A stretch of 64,000 bases of DNA from positions 674,496 through 738,495 of the forward strand of contig NZ_VFPD01000002.1 of NCBI RefSeq assembly GCF_006716485.1, written 5' to 3'. The notes below the pieces were generated by a model, which searched no databases, was not told the origin of the DNA, and worked only from the letters and a program-made list of their open reading frames with translations. Below are positions 44,327 through 52,205 of this stretch, in pieces (position 1 is the first letter of the stretch; every line of letters begins with the position of its first letter). A program made the position numbers and the translations under genes. This DNA comes from Chryseobacterium aquifrigidense. Its GTDB lineage: Bacteria > Bacteroidota > Bacteroidia > Flavobacteriales > Weeksellaceae.

Positions 44327-44656
44327 ATGAAAACTCTTATTAACGACAGTATCGGAGATTTGGAAGCTGCTTTAAAAAATAACAGTGATCTTCAGGAGAA
44401 GTTCAAAACAAATCCTATAGAGGCTATTAAAAATGTAGAAATAAGGAATCCAAAGGATACAGATTATTGGATTTACAGGATTATTGTCCTGATGCTCGGG
44501 CTGGCGGTCATTGCAATTATTGCAGGGCTTATTCTCATTGCTTACTGGAATGACGGCTCTTCTAAAGATAATCAGCTGGTCACGATCTTTGCTACCATTT
44601 CATCAGGAGCAATCGGGGCGTTGGCAGGTCTTTTATCGCCTACTCCCAGAAAATAA
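44327..44656 (+). CDS. Small membrane protein downstream of the two-component operon
   Basis: A 109-residue protein with a charged N-terminal helix (about 1-38; SIGDLEAALKNNSDLQEKF, then TNPIEAIKN), a transmembrane segment at about 50-73 and a second, Gly/Ala/Ser-rich one at about 86-105 (ATISSGAIGALAGLLS). The N-terminal LQEKFKTNPIEAI recalls the Leu/Pro-rich leaders of nitrile-hydratase-like peptide precursors, but without a cleavage motif this is weak. It has its own promoter with the motif shared by the regulator gene, so it may be a target of the pathway. Confidence 0.6.
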   Translation: MKTLINDSIGDLEAALKNNSDLQEKFKTNPIEAIKNVEIRNPKDTDYWIYRIIVLMLGLAVIAIIAGLILIAYWNDGSSKDNQLVTIFATISSGAIGALAGLLSPTPRK

Positions 44657-44674
44657 AAATAACTTCACATATCG

Positions 44675-44712
44675 TATAACAAAACCCACTTTTTAAGGTG
44701 GGTTTTGTTATA
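44675..44712 (+). terminator. 15-bp hairpin terminator
   Basis: A perfect 15-bp stem (TATAACAAAACCCAC and its complement) with an 8-nt loop closes the two-component locus. Confidence 0.85.
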
Positions 44713-44843
44713 GCCTTCTATTTTTAAACCCCTGATCTGTTACCGCAAAAATTAGGAATTATCATAATATAAATTAACTAAAATTTAACTTGGAATAGTT
44801 TCAAAAAAATACTGTGAAATACCCTTAAAAGTTAAATTTTGAT

Positions 44844-44851
44844 TAAATTTG
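44844..44851 (+). promoter_or_regulatory. Promoter -7 box of eno
   Basis: TAAATTTG matches TAnnTTTG, 22 bp before the ATG; no clear -33 box. Confidence 0.5.
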
Positions 44852-44873
44852 TCTAAACTAAAAAAAATAAAAA

Positions 44874-46166
44874 ATGAGTGCAATTTCTTACATAGAAGCA
44901 AGACAGATTTTAGATTCCAGAGGAAATCCTACCATTGAAGTAGATGTATTTACAGAAAGCGGAGCAATGGGCCGTGCAGCTGTACCTTCAGGAGCATCTA
45001 CAGGAGAACACGAGGCGGTAGAATTACGTGACGGTGGTTCAGAATATCTGGGGAAAGGAGTTCTGAAAGCTGTTGAAAATGTAAAAGAAGTAATTGCAGA
45101 GAATTTAGTAGGACAGCCGGTTTTTGAACAAAACTATATTGATCAGATCATGATTGATCTTGACGGAACACCAAATAAAGGAAATCTTGGTGCTAACGCT
45201 ATCCTTGGTGTTTCTCTGGCCGTAGCAAGAGCAGCAGCAGCAGAATTGGGAATGCCTCTTTATAAATATGTAGGGGGAGTGAACGCAAACACCCTTCCTG
45301 TTCCAATGATGAATGTAATCAACGGTGGATCTCACTCAGATGCTCCTATCGCATTCCAGGAATTCATGATTATGCCGGTAAAAGCAGATTCTTTCTCTCA
45401 TGCATTGAGAAAAGGAACTGAAATTTTCCACAATCTAAAGTCTATTCTTCATTCAAGAGGATTATCTACTGCGGTAGGTGACGAAGGTGGTTTTGCACCT
45501 ACTTTCAAAGGAACTGAAGATGCTTTGGATACTTTACTTCAGGCTATTGAAAAAGCAGGTTATAAGCCAGGTGATGACATTATGTTAGCACTAGACTGTG
45601 CAGCTTCTGAATTCTACAAAGACGGAATCTATGATTACAGAAAATTCCAGACTCCGGATGCAGCTCAGTTTTCAAGCAGCGAGCAGGTTTCTTACTTAGC
45701 GGAGCTGGCAGCAAAATATCCAATCATTTCTATCGAAGATGGTATGCAGGAAAACGACTGGGAAGGTTGGAAAATGTTAACGGATAAAATCGGTGACAGA
45801 GTACAGCTGGTAGGAGACGACTTATTTGTAACCAACGTAGAAAGACTATCCAGAGGAGTAAAAGAAAATATTGCCAACTCTATCCTTGTAAAAGTAAACC
45901 AGATCGGTTCTCTTTCTGAAACAATGGCTGCAGTACAAATGGCTCAGAACAACAAATTCACTTCAGTAATGTCTCACAGATCAGGAGAAACTGAAGATTC
46001 TACAATTGCTGATTTAGCTGTAGCAATGAACTGCGGACAGATCAAAACAGGTTCGGCTTCAAGATCAGACAGAATGGCAAAATACAACCAGCTGTTGAGA
46101 ATTGAAGAAGCTTTAGGCGAAACTGCAATTTTCCCAGGGTTGGAAGCTTTTAAAATCAAAAGATAA
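44874..46166 (+). CDS. eno: Enolase
   Basis: A glycolytic enzyme converting 2-phosphoglycerate to phosphoenolpyruvate. 430 residues, the standard length. AARQ-type N-terminus YIEARQILDSRGNPTIEVDV, ASTGEHEAVELRDG, the general acid region AVGDEGGFAP, metal ligands in SIEDGMQENDW and GDDLFVTN, and the catalytic loop MSHRSGETEDSTIADLAV. Transcribed alone. Confidence 0.98.
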   Translation: MSAISYIEARQILDSRGNPTIEVDVFTESGAMGRAAVPSGASTGEHEAVELRDGGSEYLGKGVLKAVENVKEVIAENLVGQPVFEQNYIDQIMIDLDGTPNKGNLGANAILGVSLAVARAAAAELGMPLYKYVGGVNANTLPVPMMNVINGGSHSDAPIAFQEFMIMPVKADSFSHALRKGTEIFHNLKSILHSRGLSTAVGDEGGFAPTFKGTEDALDTLLQAIEKAGYKPGDDIMLALDCAASEFYKDGIYDYRKFQTPDAAQFSSSEQVSYLAELAAKYPIISIEDGMQENDWEGWKMLTDKIGDRVQLVGDDLFVTNVERLSRGVKENIANSILVKVNQIGSLSETMAAVQMAQNNKFTSVMSHRSGETEDSTIADLAVAMNCGQIKTGSASRSDRMAKYNQLLRIEEALGETAIFPGLEAFKIKR

Positions 46167-46180
46167 TTAATCGAATTTAT

Positions 46181-46217
46181 AAATAACGGCAAGCGAAATT
46201 TTTAGTTTGCCGTATTT
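46181..46217 (+). terminator. Terminator of eno
   Basis: The stem ACGGCAA / TTGCCGT with flanking A/T pairs and a 13-nt loop, ending in TTTT. The gltA -33 box lies in its right arm. Confidence 0.65.
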
Positions 46218-46237
46218 TATGGAAAGTGGTATATTTA
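46206..46237 (+). promoter_or_regulatory. Promoter of gltA
   Basis: TTTG, a 20-nt spacer and TATATTTA (one mismatch to TAnnTTTG). The -33 box is inside the stem of the eno terminator. Confidence 0.6.
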
Positions 46238-46254
46238 AAAAAAATAAATAAATA

Positions 46255-47541
46255 ATGTCAGACAACAAAGTAATATTGAATTACGACGGTAATTCATATG
46301 AATATCCAATCGTGGATAGCACTATCGGAGACAGAGGGATTGATATTTCAAAATTAAGAGACCAGACAGGTTTAATCACTCTGGATTTAGGTTACAAAAA
46401 TACAGGAGCTACTATTAGCGACATCACTTACTTAGACGGAGATAAAGGAGAATTATTCTACAGAGGTTATCCAATTGAGCAGATTGCTGAAAAATCTAAC
46501 TTCACGGAAGTAATGTATCTTTTATTACATGGAGAATTACCTACTCAGGATCAGTTTACTTCATTCGACAACAATATTAAAAAATATAACTTCATCGCAG
46601 ACGAAATGAAAAAGATCATTGATGTTTTTCCTCGTTCTGCTCACCCTATGGGAGTTTTGTCTTCTTTAACTTCTGCTTTGACTGCTTTCAATCCAAAAGC
46701 TGTTAACGTAAACTCTAAAGAAGAGATGGATCACGCTGCTGAGCTTATGATCGCTAAGTTCTCTCACCTTTGTGCATGGACTTACAGAAAAACTCAAGGT
46801 TTACCTTTAAACCACGGTGATAACAACCTGAACTACGTAGAGAACTTCTACAAAATGGCATTCAGATTACCAAACGCTGATTTCGAAATTGATCCGGTAG
46901 TGGTAAATGCTTTAGATAAATTATTAATCCTTCACGCAGACCACGAACAAAACTGTTCTACTTCTACAGTAAGAATGGTAGGTTCTGCTCACACTGGTCT
47001 TTTCGCTTCTATCTCTGCCGGGGTATCTGCACTTTGGGGACCACTTCACGGTGGTGCTAACCAGGCGGTAATCGAAATGCTTGAATTGATCGAAAAAGAC
47101 GGAGGTGATGTATCTAAATATGTTGCTAAAGCTAAAGATAAAGCTGATAATTTCCGTCTAATGGGATTCGGACACAGAGTGTACAAAAACTTCGACCCAA
47201 GAGCAAAAATCATCAAGAAAGCTGCTGACGATATTCTTACAGCATTAGGTATCCAGGATAAAGCTCTTGACATTGCAATGCAGTTGGAAAGAGTAGCGCT
47301 GGAAGATGAGTACTTCGTAGAAAGAAAGCTATATCCAAACGTAGACTTCTACTCAGGTATTATCTACAGAGCATTAGGAATTCCTACAGAAATGTTCACA
47401 GTAATGTTTGCATTAGGAAGACTTCCGGGATGGATTTCTCAGTGGAAAGAAATGAGACTGAAAGGAGACCCAATCGGAAGACCAAGACAGGTTTACCAAG
47501 GTGCTCAGGAAAGAAACTATATCGACATTGCAAGCAGATAA
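46255..47541 (+). CDS. gltA: Citrate synthase, type I
   Basis: Enters acetyl-CoA into the TCA cycle. 428 residues. N-terminal beta domain (LNYDGNSYEYPIVDSTIGDR), then SAHTGLFASISAGVSALWGP with the catalytic His in HGGANQA, MGFGHRVYKNFDPRAK (second catalytic His) and the catalytic Asp in NVDFYSG. The length and N-terminal domain match the hexameric gram-negative type. Confidence 0.97.
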   Translation: MSDNKVILNYDGNSYEYPIVDSTIGDRGIDISKLRDQTGLITLDLGYKNTGATISDITYLDGDKGELFYRGYPIEQIAEKSNFTEVMYLLLHGELPTQDQFTSFDNNIKKYNFIADEMKKIIDVFPRSAHPMGVLSSLTSALTAFNPKAVNVNSKEEMDHAAELMIAKFSHLCAWTYRKTQGLPLNHGDNNLNYVENFYKMAFRLPNADFEIDPVVVNALDKLLILHADHEQNCSTSTVRMVGSAHTGLFASISAGVSALWGPLHGGANQAVIEMLELIEKDGGDVSKYVAKAKDKADNFRLMGFGHRVYKNFDPRAKIIKKAADDILTALGIQDKALDIAMQLERVALEDEYFVERKLYPNVDFYSGIIYRALGIPTEMFTVMFALGRLPGWISQWKEMRLKGDPIGRPRQVYQGAQERNYIDIASR

Positions 47542-47558
47542 TATTTGCTTATACCATA

Positions 47559-47592
47559 AAAGAATCCTAAAGCTTGCTTTGGGATTCTTTGT
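47559..47592. terminator. Bidirectional terminator
   Basis: AAAGAATCC...GGATTCTTT encloses an inner AAAGC/GCTTT stem, between the convergent gltA and SnoaL-like genes. Confidence 0.8.
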
Positions 47593-47600
47593 TTTACAAC

Positions 47601-47924
47601 TTATTCAGTAATGGTTAAGGCTGCAATAAGGTTGTCTTCAATCCTGAAATAAAACTTAAGAAGTACCGGACTGCCGTCAAAAGATCCTGAAATATTGATC
47701 TTCAAAAGAATAGTATCATCCTTCGTCAGGAAGTCTTTCACCTCAAATAACGTTTTAAATTCATTATTAGAGTTCTGATTCCATTCTCTGATTTCATCTT
47801 TTCCTATATATATTTTTCCTTCATCAAATACGGATGCCTGTTCAGAAAAACAACTGGCAAAAGTTGTACTGTCAAAAAGTTCCTGTGCCTTTAAAAAATC
47901 TTGTAAAATGGTAGGTAAATTCAT
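47601..47924 (-). CDS. SnoaL/NTF2-like protein
   Basis: A 107-residue soluble protein with the cone-like NTF2 pattern: an N-terminal helix (LQDFLKAQELFDSTTFASCF), SEQASVFDEGKIYIGKDEI and the strands LLKINISGSF and LLKFYFRIEDNLIAALTI. Family members are small hydrolases, isomerases or binding proteins. It lies 18 bp after an SDR gene and is probably co-transcribed with it under the divergent HxlR regulator. Confidence 0.75.
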   Translation of the reverse strand: MNLPTILQDFLKAQELFDSTTFASCFSEQASVFDEGKIYIGKDEIREWNQNSNNEFKTLFEVKDFLTKDDTILLKINISGSFDGSPVLLKFYFRIEDNLIAALTITE

Positions 47925-47942
47925 ATTATTATTTTTAAATGA

Positions 47943-48737
47943 TTAAACAGTAGGGATAGTACCACCATCTATTACATATTCGGTTCCTGTTAAATATTGT
48001 GCCCGTGGAGAAACTAAAAAACCAACAAATTCTGCAATATCTTCTGGCTGGGCAGGTTTGCCGATAGGAATTCCACCCAGTGCATTCATAACGCTTTGAG
48101 TTGCTTCTTCAATGGATGTTTTAGAGCTGTCCGCAATACGTTCCATCATACGCGTAGAAGCTGAAGTCATGATCCAGCCCGGAGAAACAGTAAGTACACG
48201 AACTCCCTTCGGAGAAACTTCTTTTGATAGACCTTTGCTGTAATTGATCAGTCCGGCCTTAGCAGCAGCATAAGGTAATGTGGAATCAAATAAAGGCAGC
48301 CTTCCCTGAATGGACGCAATATGTATGATCACTCCTTTCTTTCGTTCCAGCATTTGCGGCAGAAATCCTCTGTCTAAACGAACGGGTGCCAGCAAATTGG
48401 TCTGAATTGTATTTTCCCAGTCTTCATCACTCAGAACAGAGAAGCCGCCACCAGGCGTTTCTGAGCCGCCCAATGTATTAATTAAAATATCAAGCTTCCC
48501 AAAAGTAGATAATACTTCTTTTACCAGTTTTTCCGTGTCTTTTGCCTTACTCAGATCTCCTGAAATAAAATGAAGCTGATTATCCATCTCTTCAGATCGG
48601 TTTCTTGCAGTAATAATTACAGTGGCGCCAGCGGTGAGTAATCTCTCAGCAATAGCTTTTCCGGTTCCTTTTGTCCCTCCGGTTACCAAAGCAATCTTAC
48701 CTGATAATTCATTGTTGAAATTAAATGATTCTGTCAT
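47943..48737 (-). CDS. SDR-family oxidoreductase
   Basis: A 264-residue short-chain dehydrogenase. The NAD(P)-binding motif GGTKGTG is at 20-26, DLSK near 61, NTLGG near 87-91 in place of NNAG, the catalytic Ser in HIASIQG and YxxxK in YAAAKAG (Tyr156, Lys160), followed by PGWI. An uncharacterised substrate. The divergent HxlR-type regulator, in a 120-bp promoter region, is the likely control. Confidence 0.9.
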   Translation of the reverse strand: MTESFNFNNELSGKIALVTGGTKGTGKAIAERLLTAGATVIITARNRSEEMDNQLHFISGDLSKAKDTEKLVKEVLSTFGKLDILINTLGGSETPGGGFSVLSDEDWENTIQTNLLAPVRLDRGFLPQMLERKKGVIIHIASIQGRLPLFDSTLPYAAAKAGLINYSKGLSKEVSPKGVRVLTVSPGWIMTSASTRMMERIADSSKTSIEEATQSVMNALGGIPIGKPAQPEDIAEFVGFLVSPRAQYLTGTEYVIDGGTIPTV

Positions 48738-48823
48738 GATTTCTTTTTGTACAAATTTCAGGAGTATGACAGGCTCTTACAAGTACGGTCTTACGAATCC
48801 CATAGGGATAAATTAATCCCCTA

Positions 48824-48853
48824 TTGTGATCTCATTTCATTGTGTTACATTTG
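48824..48853 (+). promoter_or_regulatory. Promoter of the HxlR regulator gene with a flanking dyad
   Basis: TTG, a 19-nt spacer and TACATTTG. The start codon is only 5 bp after the -7 box, so the transcript would be leaderless or nearly so. GGGAT-N6-ATCCC (48805-48820) lies directly before the -33 box and could be the operator for both divergent genes. Confidence 0.65.
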
Positions 48854-48857
48854 TTTT

Positions 48858-49244
48858 ATGTATGAAAGAAAAATCCCACCCAATCTGAACTGCGGGCTTG
48901 ATCTGATTGCTGAGGTGCTCTATGGCAAATGGAAAATTCGTTTGCTATGGTTTATTAATGAAGGATTTCAAAGACCCAGTGAATTGCAGCGGAAAATTCC
49001 GGATGCTTCCCGCAGAGTGTTGAATGTTCAGCTAAAAGAACTGGAAGAGCATGAACTAGTAACAAAGAAGATTTATCCCGTTGTGCCTCCAAAAGTAGAA
49101 TACAGGCTTACAGAATTTGGACAGACATTGATTCCGGTGATTGGCACATTAGGGAAATGGGGAGATGACCATGAAGAACGTTTACGGATATTGATATTGA
49201 GAAGGCTTGAAAACTTGTCACAAAGCGAGAGAAACAATACCTGA
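48858..49244 (+). CDS. HxlR-family transcriptional regulator
   Basis: A 128-residue winged-helix regulator: CGLDLIAEVLYGKWKIRLLW is the family hallmark, followed by RPSELQRKIPDASRRVLNVQ and VEYRLTEFGQTLIPVIGTLG. The open frame extends 37 codons further upstream, but these contain the promoter. HxlR proteins often sense aldehydes or redox cues and control a divergent oxidoreductase, which fits the SDR next door. Confidence 0.9.
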   Translation: MYERKIPPNLNCGLDLIAEVLYGKWKIRLLWFINEGFQRPSELQRKIPDASRRVLNVQLKELEEHELVTKKIYPVVPPKVEYRLTEFGQTLIPVIGTLGKWGDDHEERLRILILRRLENLSQSERNNT

Positions 49245-49295
49245 TATTAGCTTTTTTGATTTAATCTCAGGTGAAGAATCTATAAAATAATAGAA

Positions 49296-49330
49296 GAAAG
49301 CCTGCTTAAAAAAGCAGGCTTTCGTTTTTT
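49296..49330. terminator. Bidirectional terminator
   Basis: The stem GAAAGCCTGC / GCAGGCTTTC is followed by CG and six T. It lies between the HxlR gene and the convergent six-cysteine peptide gene. Confidence 0.85.
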
Positions 49331-49331
49331 A

Positions 49332-49496
49332 TTAAGGACATTGGCATCTGTCACATGTCCAGATATAACAATTTCCTGCATCATCCCACTCGCAGCATCT
49401 TCTGCCAGTTGAAATCGGAGCACCTCCCATTACAGATTTTTGTTGGTCTCTTCCTAATTTTTGTGCGTTTTTCAGCACCGGATTGTTCTTGTTCAT
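49332..49496 (-). CDS. Double-glycine-leader peptide, six-cysteine core
   Basis: A 54-residue precursor: leader MNKNNPVLKNAQKLGRDQQK followed by SVMGG, then a 29-residue core with six cysteines (CC, NC, TC, RC, QC). The leader is of the other sub-type (LGRDQQKSVMGG) compared with the two peptides near the window start, but the cysteine number is the same. No transporter gene is near. A near-palindrome lies 40 bp upstream. It is a strong candidate for a bacteriocin-like or signalling peptide. Confidence 0.7.
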   Translation of the reverse strand: MNKNNPVLKNAQKLGRDQQKSVMGGAPISTGRRCCEWDDAGNCYIWTCDRCQCP

Positions 49497-49535
49497 GACT
49501 TTGATTTTTGGTGTTAATAGTTATGTTTTAGGGTC

Positions 49536-49556
49536 TATAATTTCGCGAAAATTATA
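49536..49556. promoter_or_regulatory. Near-perfect palindrome upstream of the six-cysteine peptide gene
   Basis: TATAATTT-CGCG-AAAATTATA is symmetrical except for one missing T. It lies 40 bp before the peptide start, a likely promoter or operator zone. The remaining part of the 290-bp gap (49557-49736) shows nothing clear. Confidence 0.35.
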
Positions 49557-49736
49557 TCACTAATATAGGAAATTAAATAATATAAATATCTGTTTTTTTA
49601 TTCTTATGTAGATGGAAAATAGTAAGTTGTAGATGTTTTTGGAGCTATTCACTACAGTTGGCCGGACAGACAAGGAAATTTTGTTGAAGGGTGCTCGTTT
49701 TGGCGATCAAATTTAATGCATAAAATAATCCAAAAG

Positions 49737-49767
49737 TTTTATAGGTAGAGACCTTTACTTATATTTG
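49737..49767 (+). promoter_or_regulatory. Promoter of the arginine-deiminase-like gene
   Basis: TTTT (weak -33), a 19-nt spacer and TATATTTG (exact -7 match), 19 bp before the ATG. Confidence 0.5.
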
Positions 49768-49786
49768 TAGTATTGCATAAATCTTT

Positions 49787-50701
49787 ATGAGACTAAACAT
49801 TAAAAACGAAACGGGTAGGCTGAAGTCAGTAGTTCTAGGCCAGCCTAATTCACTGGGAGCAGTTCCCACACTAGAGGAAAGTTATGACGCAAAGTCATAT
49901 TACTCAATCGAACACAACATTTATCCTAAAGAAGAGGATATTATTAATGAAATGAACGCTTTTGAAGCAGTTTTAAAAAAGTATGACGTTGAAGTACTGC
50001 GTCCAAGTATCATCAAAGATTACAACCAGGTTTTCTCAAGAGATGTAGCCTTTGTGATTGACGATAAGATGATCATTTCCAATGTGATCGCGGACAGAGC
50101 AGACGAGCAGGAAGCATACAAAAGCGTTTTTGAGAAAGTAGCATGGAGAAAGATCATCAACCTTCCGGAAACAGCACATATTGAAGGAGGAGATGTAATT
50201 GTATGGAATGATTTTCTTTTTATCGGAACCTGCTTCAGTGAAGATTACAGAAACTATAAGACGGCAAGAACAAATGAATATGCCATTGAAATCTTAAAAG
50301 AATATTTTCCAAAGAAAAGAATTATTGACCTGGAACTGAAGAAAAATGATAAAGTTCCGTTTGAAGGCATTCTGCATTTGGACTGTACATTTAATCCCGT
50401 AGGAGAAGACAAATGTATTATTTATAAAAATGGATTCGTAGATGAAAGTGATTACCGCTTGATCATCGATATTTTCGGAGAAGAAAACTGCTTCCATATC
50501 AATGACGAAGAAATGTTTGAAATGTTCCCGAATATCTTCTCAATTGCTCCTGATGTAGTAGTTTCAGACAAAGCATTTACAAGAATGAATGACCATTTGA
50601 GAAACGTATGGGGAATGACCGTTGAAGAAATCCCTTACAGAGAAATCTCTAAAATGGGTGGTTTGCTGAGATGTTCTACAATGCCGCTTGTGAGAGAATA
50701 A
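49787..50701 (+). CDS. Arginine deiminase-like / DDAH-like amidinohydrolase
   Basis: A 304-residue guanidine-modifying enzyme of the pentein fold. The start RLNIKNETGRLKSVVLGQP, SRDVAF near 84-89, HIEGGD at 131-136, the catalytic His197 in ILHLDCTFNP and the nucleophilic Cys296 in GGLLRCSTMPLVRE are all in place. The substrate may be arginine, methylarginine or a related guanidine; the sequence alone does not tell. Followed after 560 bp by ctlX, interrupted by a four-helix-bundle gene. Confidence 0.82.
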   Translation: MRLNIKNETGRLKSVVLGQPNSLGAVPTLEESYDAKSYYSIEHNIYPKEEDIINEMNAFEAVLKKYDVEVLRPSIIKDYNQVFSRDVAFVIDDKMIISNVIADRADEQEAYKSVFEKVAWRKIINLPETAHIEGGDVIVWNDFLFIGTCFSEDYRNYKTARTNEYAIEILKEYFPKKRIIDLELKKNDKVPFEGILHLDCTFNPVGEDKCIIYKNGFVDESDYRLIIDIFGEENCFHINDEEMFEMFPNIFSIAPDVVVSDKAFTRMNDHLRNVWGMTVEEIPYREISKMGGLLRCSTMPLVRE

Positions 50702-50798
50702 TGGAGTAGGAGTGTTTGAGAGTGGGAGAGTTTTAAGGCCTGAGAGTTATAGTGTTGGTAGGCTTGAATATTTTTTTAATTTTAAATAAATATTAGGT

Positions 50799-51206
50799 AT
50801 GTCAACAATTAAATTTCATCAGGACTTAAAAGTTTATCAAAAATCATTTGAAACAGCACAACTGATTTATGAATTCTCAAAATCCTATCCAAAAGAAGAA
50901 CTTTATTCACTTACAGATCAGATAAGAAGATCATCAAGATCTGTAACTGCAAATATTAGTGAAGCTTGGGGAAAAAGAAGATATGAAAAATCCTTCATCG
51001 CTAAGCTTACAGATTCAGAGGGAGAAGCAAGAGAAACCCAAACATGGCTTCAATTCGCTTTTGCTTGTAAGTACATAAATGAAGAGCAATATGATCATTT
51101 GCACAAAGAATATAATCAAATAATAGGAATGTTAGTTAACATGATGAGTCAGTCAGAAAAATGGTGTTCATTTTCTTCTGTGAATAAAGAAGAGAATAAT
51201 TTGTAA
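50799..51206 (+). CDS. Four-helix-bundle protein (S23/IVS type)
   Basis: A 135-residue protein of the four-helix-bundle family often encoded within 23S rRNA intervening sequences: FHQDLKVYQKSFETAQLIYE, LTDQIRRSSRSVTANISEAW, GKRRYEKSFIAKLTDSEGEA and YINEEQYDHLHKEYNQIIG. The function is unknown; relatives in diversity-generating retroelements are accessory proteins. It is flanked by G/A-rich degenerate repeats on the left and C/A-rich ones on the right, and splits two functionally related genes, which suggests insertion. Confidence 0.9.
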   Translation: MSTIKFHQDLKVYQKSFETAQLIYEFSKSYPKEELYSLTDQIRRSSRSVTANISEAWGKRRYEKSFIAKLTDSEGEARETQTWLQFAFACKYINEEQYDHLHKEYNQIIGMLVNMMSQSEKWCSFSSVNKEENNL

Positions 51207-51261
51207 AACGCTGTTCAGACACTCAAACTCTAATACACTAATACCCTCAAACATATAAAAA

Positions 51262-52185
51262 ATGCAAACAACAGATACAGTATTAATGATAGAACCGATC
51301 GCATTCGGTTATAACGCTGAGACAGCGAAAAATAATTATTTTCAGGTAGAACAGACAGGTTCTGATATCCAGTCAAAAGCTTTGGCAGAGTTTAATACCT
51401 TTGTCGGAAAGCTGAGAGAAAAGGGAATTAATGTAATTACTATAAAAGATACTTTGGATCCACATACACCGGATTCTATTTTCCCAAACAACTGGGTAAG
51501 TTTTCACAAGGACGGAAAAGTGGTTTTATATCCGATGTTCGCTTCCAACAGAAGAGTGGAAAGAAGAGAGGATATTATTGAAAGCATCCAGAATCAGGGA
51601 TTCGAAGTGGCGGAGATTGATGACTGGTCTTTCTCTGAAACTCAGGGGCATTTCCTAGAAGGAACAGGAAGTATGATTTTCGATCACGATAACAAAATTG
51701 CTTATGGATCTGTTTCTTTGAGACTGGATGAAAAACTGTTCAGAGAATTCTGTACAAAATTCGGATTTACTCCCGTTGTTTTCCATTCTTTCCAGACCGT
51801 AGGAACAGAAAGACTTCCCATCTATCATACTAACGTAATGATGTGTGTGGCAGATCAATTTGTTGTAATCTGTCTTGATTGTATTGATGATGAGCTGGAA
51901 AGAGAAAAAGTAGTGGAAACCATTAAAGGATCAGGAAAAGAAATCATCGAAATTTCAGAAGAGCAGATGCAGCAGTTTGCAGGAAATATGCTTCAGGTTC
52001 AGAATAAAGACGGTGAGAAGTTCCTGGTGATGAGCCAGACAGCCTATCAGTCTTTATCTTCAGAACAGGTTGCAGCTATAGAAAAATACTGCGAAATTAT
52101 CTATTCAGACCTGAATACCATTGAAGTAAATGGAGGAGGAAGCGCAAGATGTATGCTTGCTGAGGTTTTTCTTCCAAAAAAATAA
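51262..52185 (+). CDS. ctlX: Citrulline-utilisation hydrolase CtlX
   Basis: A 307-residue pentein-fold hydrolase of the CtlX type, which turns citrulline into ornithine, ammonia and CO2 in Francisella. Motifs are TLDPHTPDSIFPNNWVSF, GTGSMIFDHDNKIAYGS, the catalytic His in PIYHTNVMMCVADQF and the Cys in NGGGSARCMLAEVFLP. With the preceding amidinohydrolase it could convert arginine to ornithine; this pairing is an inference. 20 bp separate it from the speD-like gene. Confidence 0.82.
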   Translation: MQTTDTVLMIEPIAFGYNAETAKNNYFQVEQTGSDIQSKALAEFNTFVGKLREKGINVITIKDTLDPHTPDSIFPNNWVSFHKDGKVVLYPMFASNRRVERREDIIESIQNQGFEVAEIDDWSFSETQGHFLEGTGSMIFDHDNKIAYGSVSLRLDEKLFREFCTKFGFTPVVFHSFQTVGTERLPIYHTNVMMCVADQFVVICLDCIDDELEREKVVETIKGSGKEIIEISEEQMQQFAGNMLQVQNKDGEKFLVMSQTAYQSLSSEQVAAIEKYCEIIYSDLNTIEVNGGGSARCMLAEVFLPKK

Positions 52186-52193
52186 TATATTTA
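52186..52193 (+). promoter_or_regulatory. Possible -7 box of the speD-like operon
   Basis: TATATTTA (one mismatch to TAnnTTTG) starts right after the ctlX stop; no good -33 box. Read-through from ctlX is equally possible. Confidence 0.3.
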
Positions 52194-52205
52194 CGAAAAA
52201 ATTAA

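Noticed and set aside
50799..51206. Sign of a nearby rRNA operon because of the S23-type protein
   Set aside because: No rRNA sequence is present in the flanks; the gene stands between protein genes.
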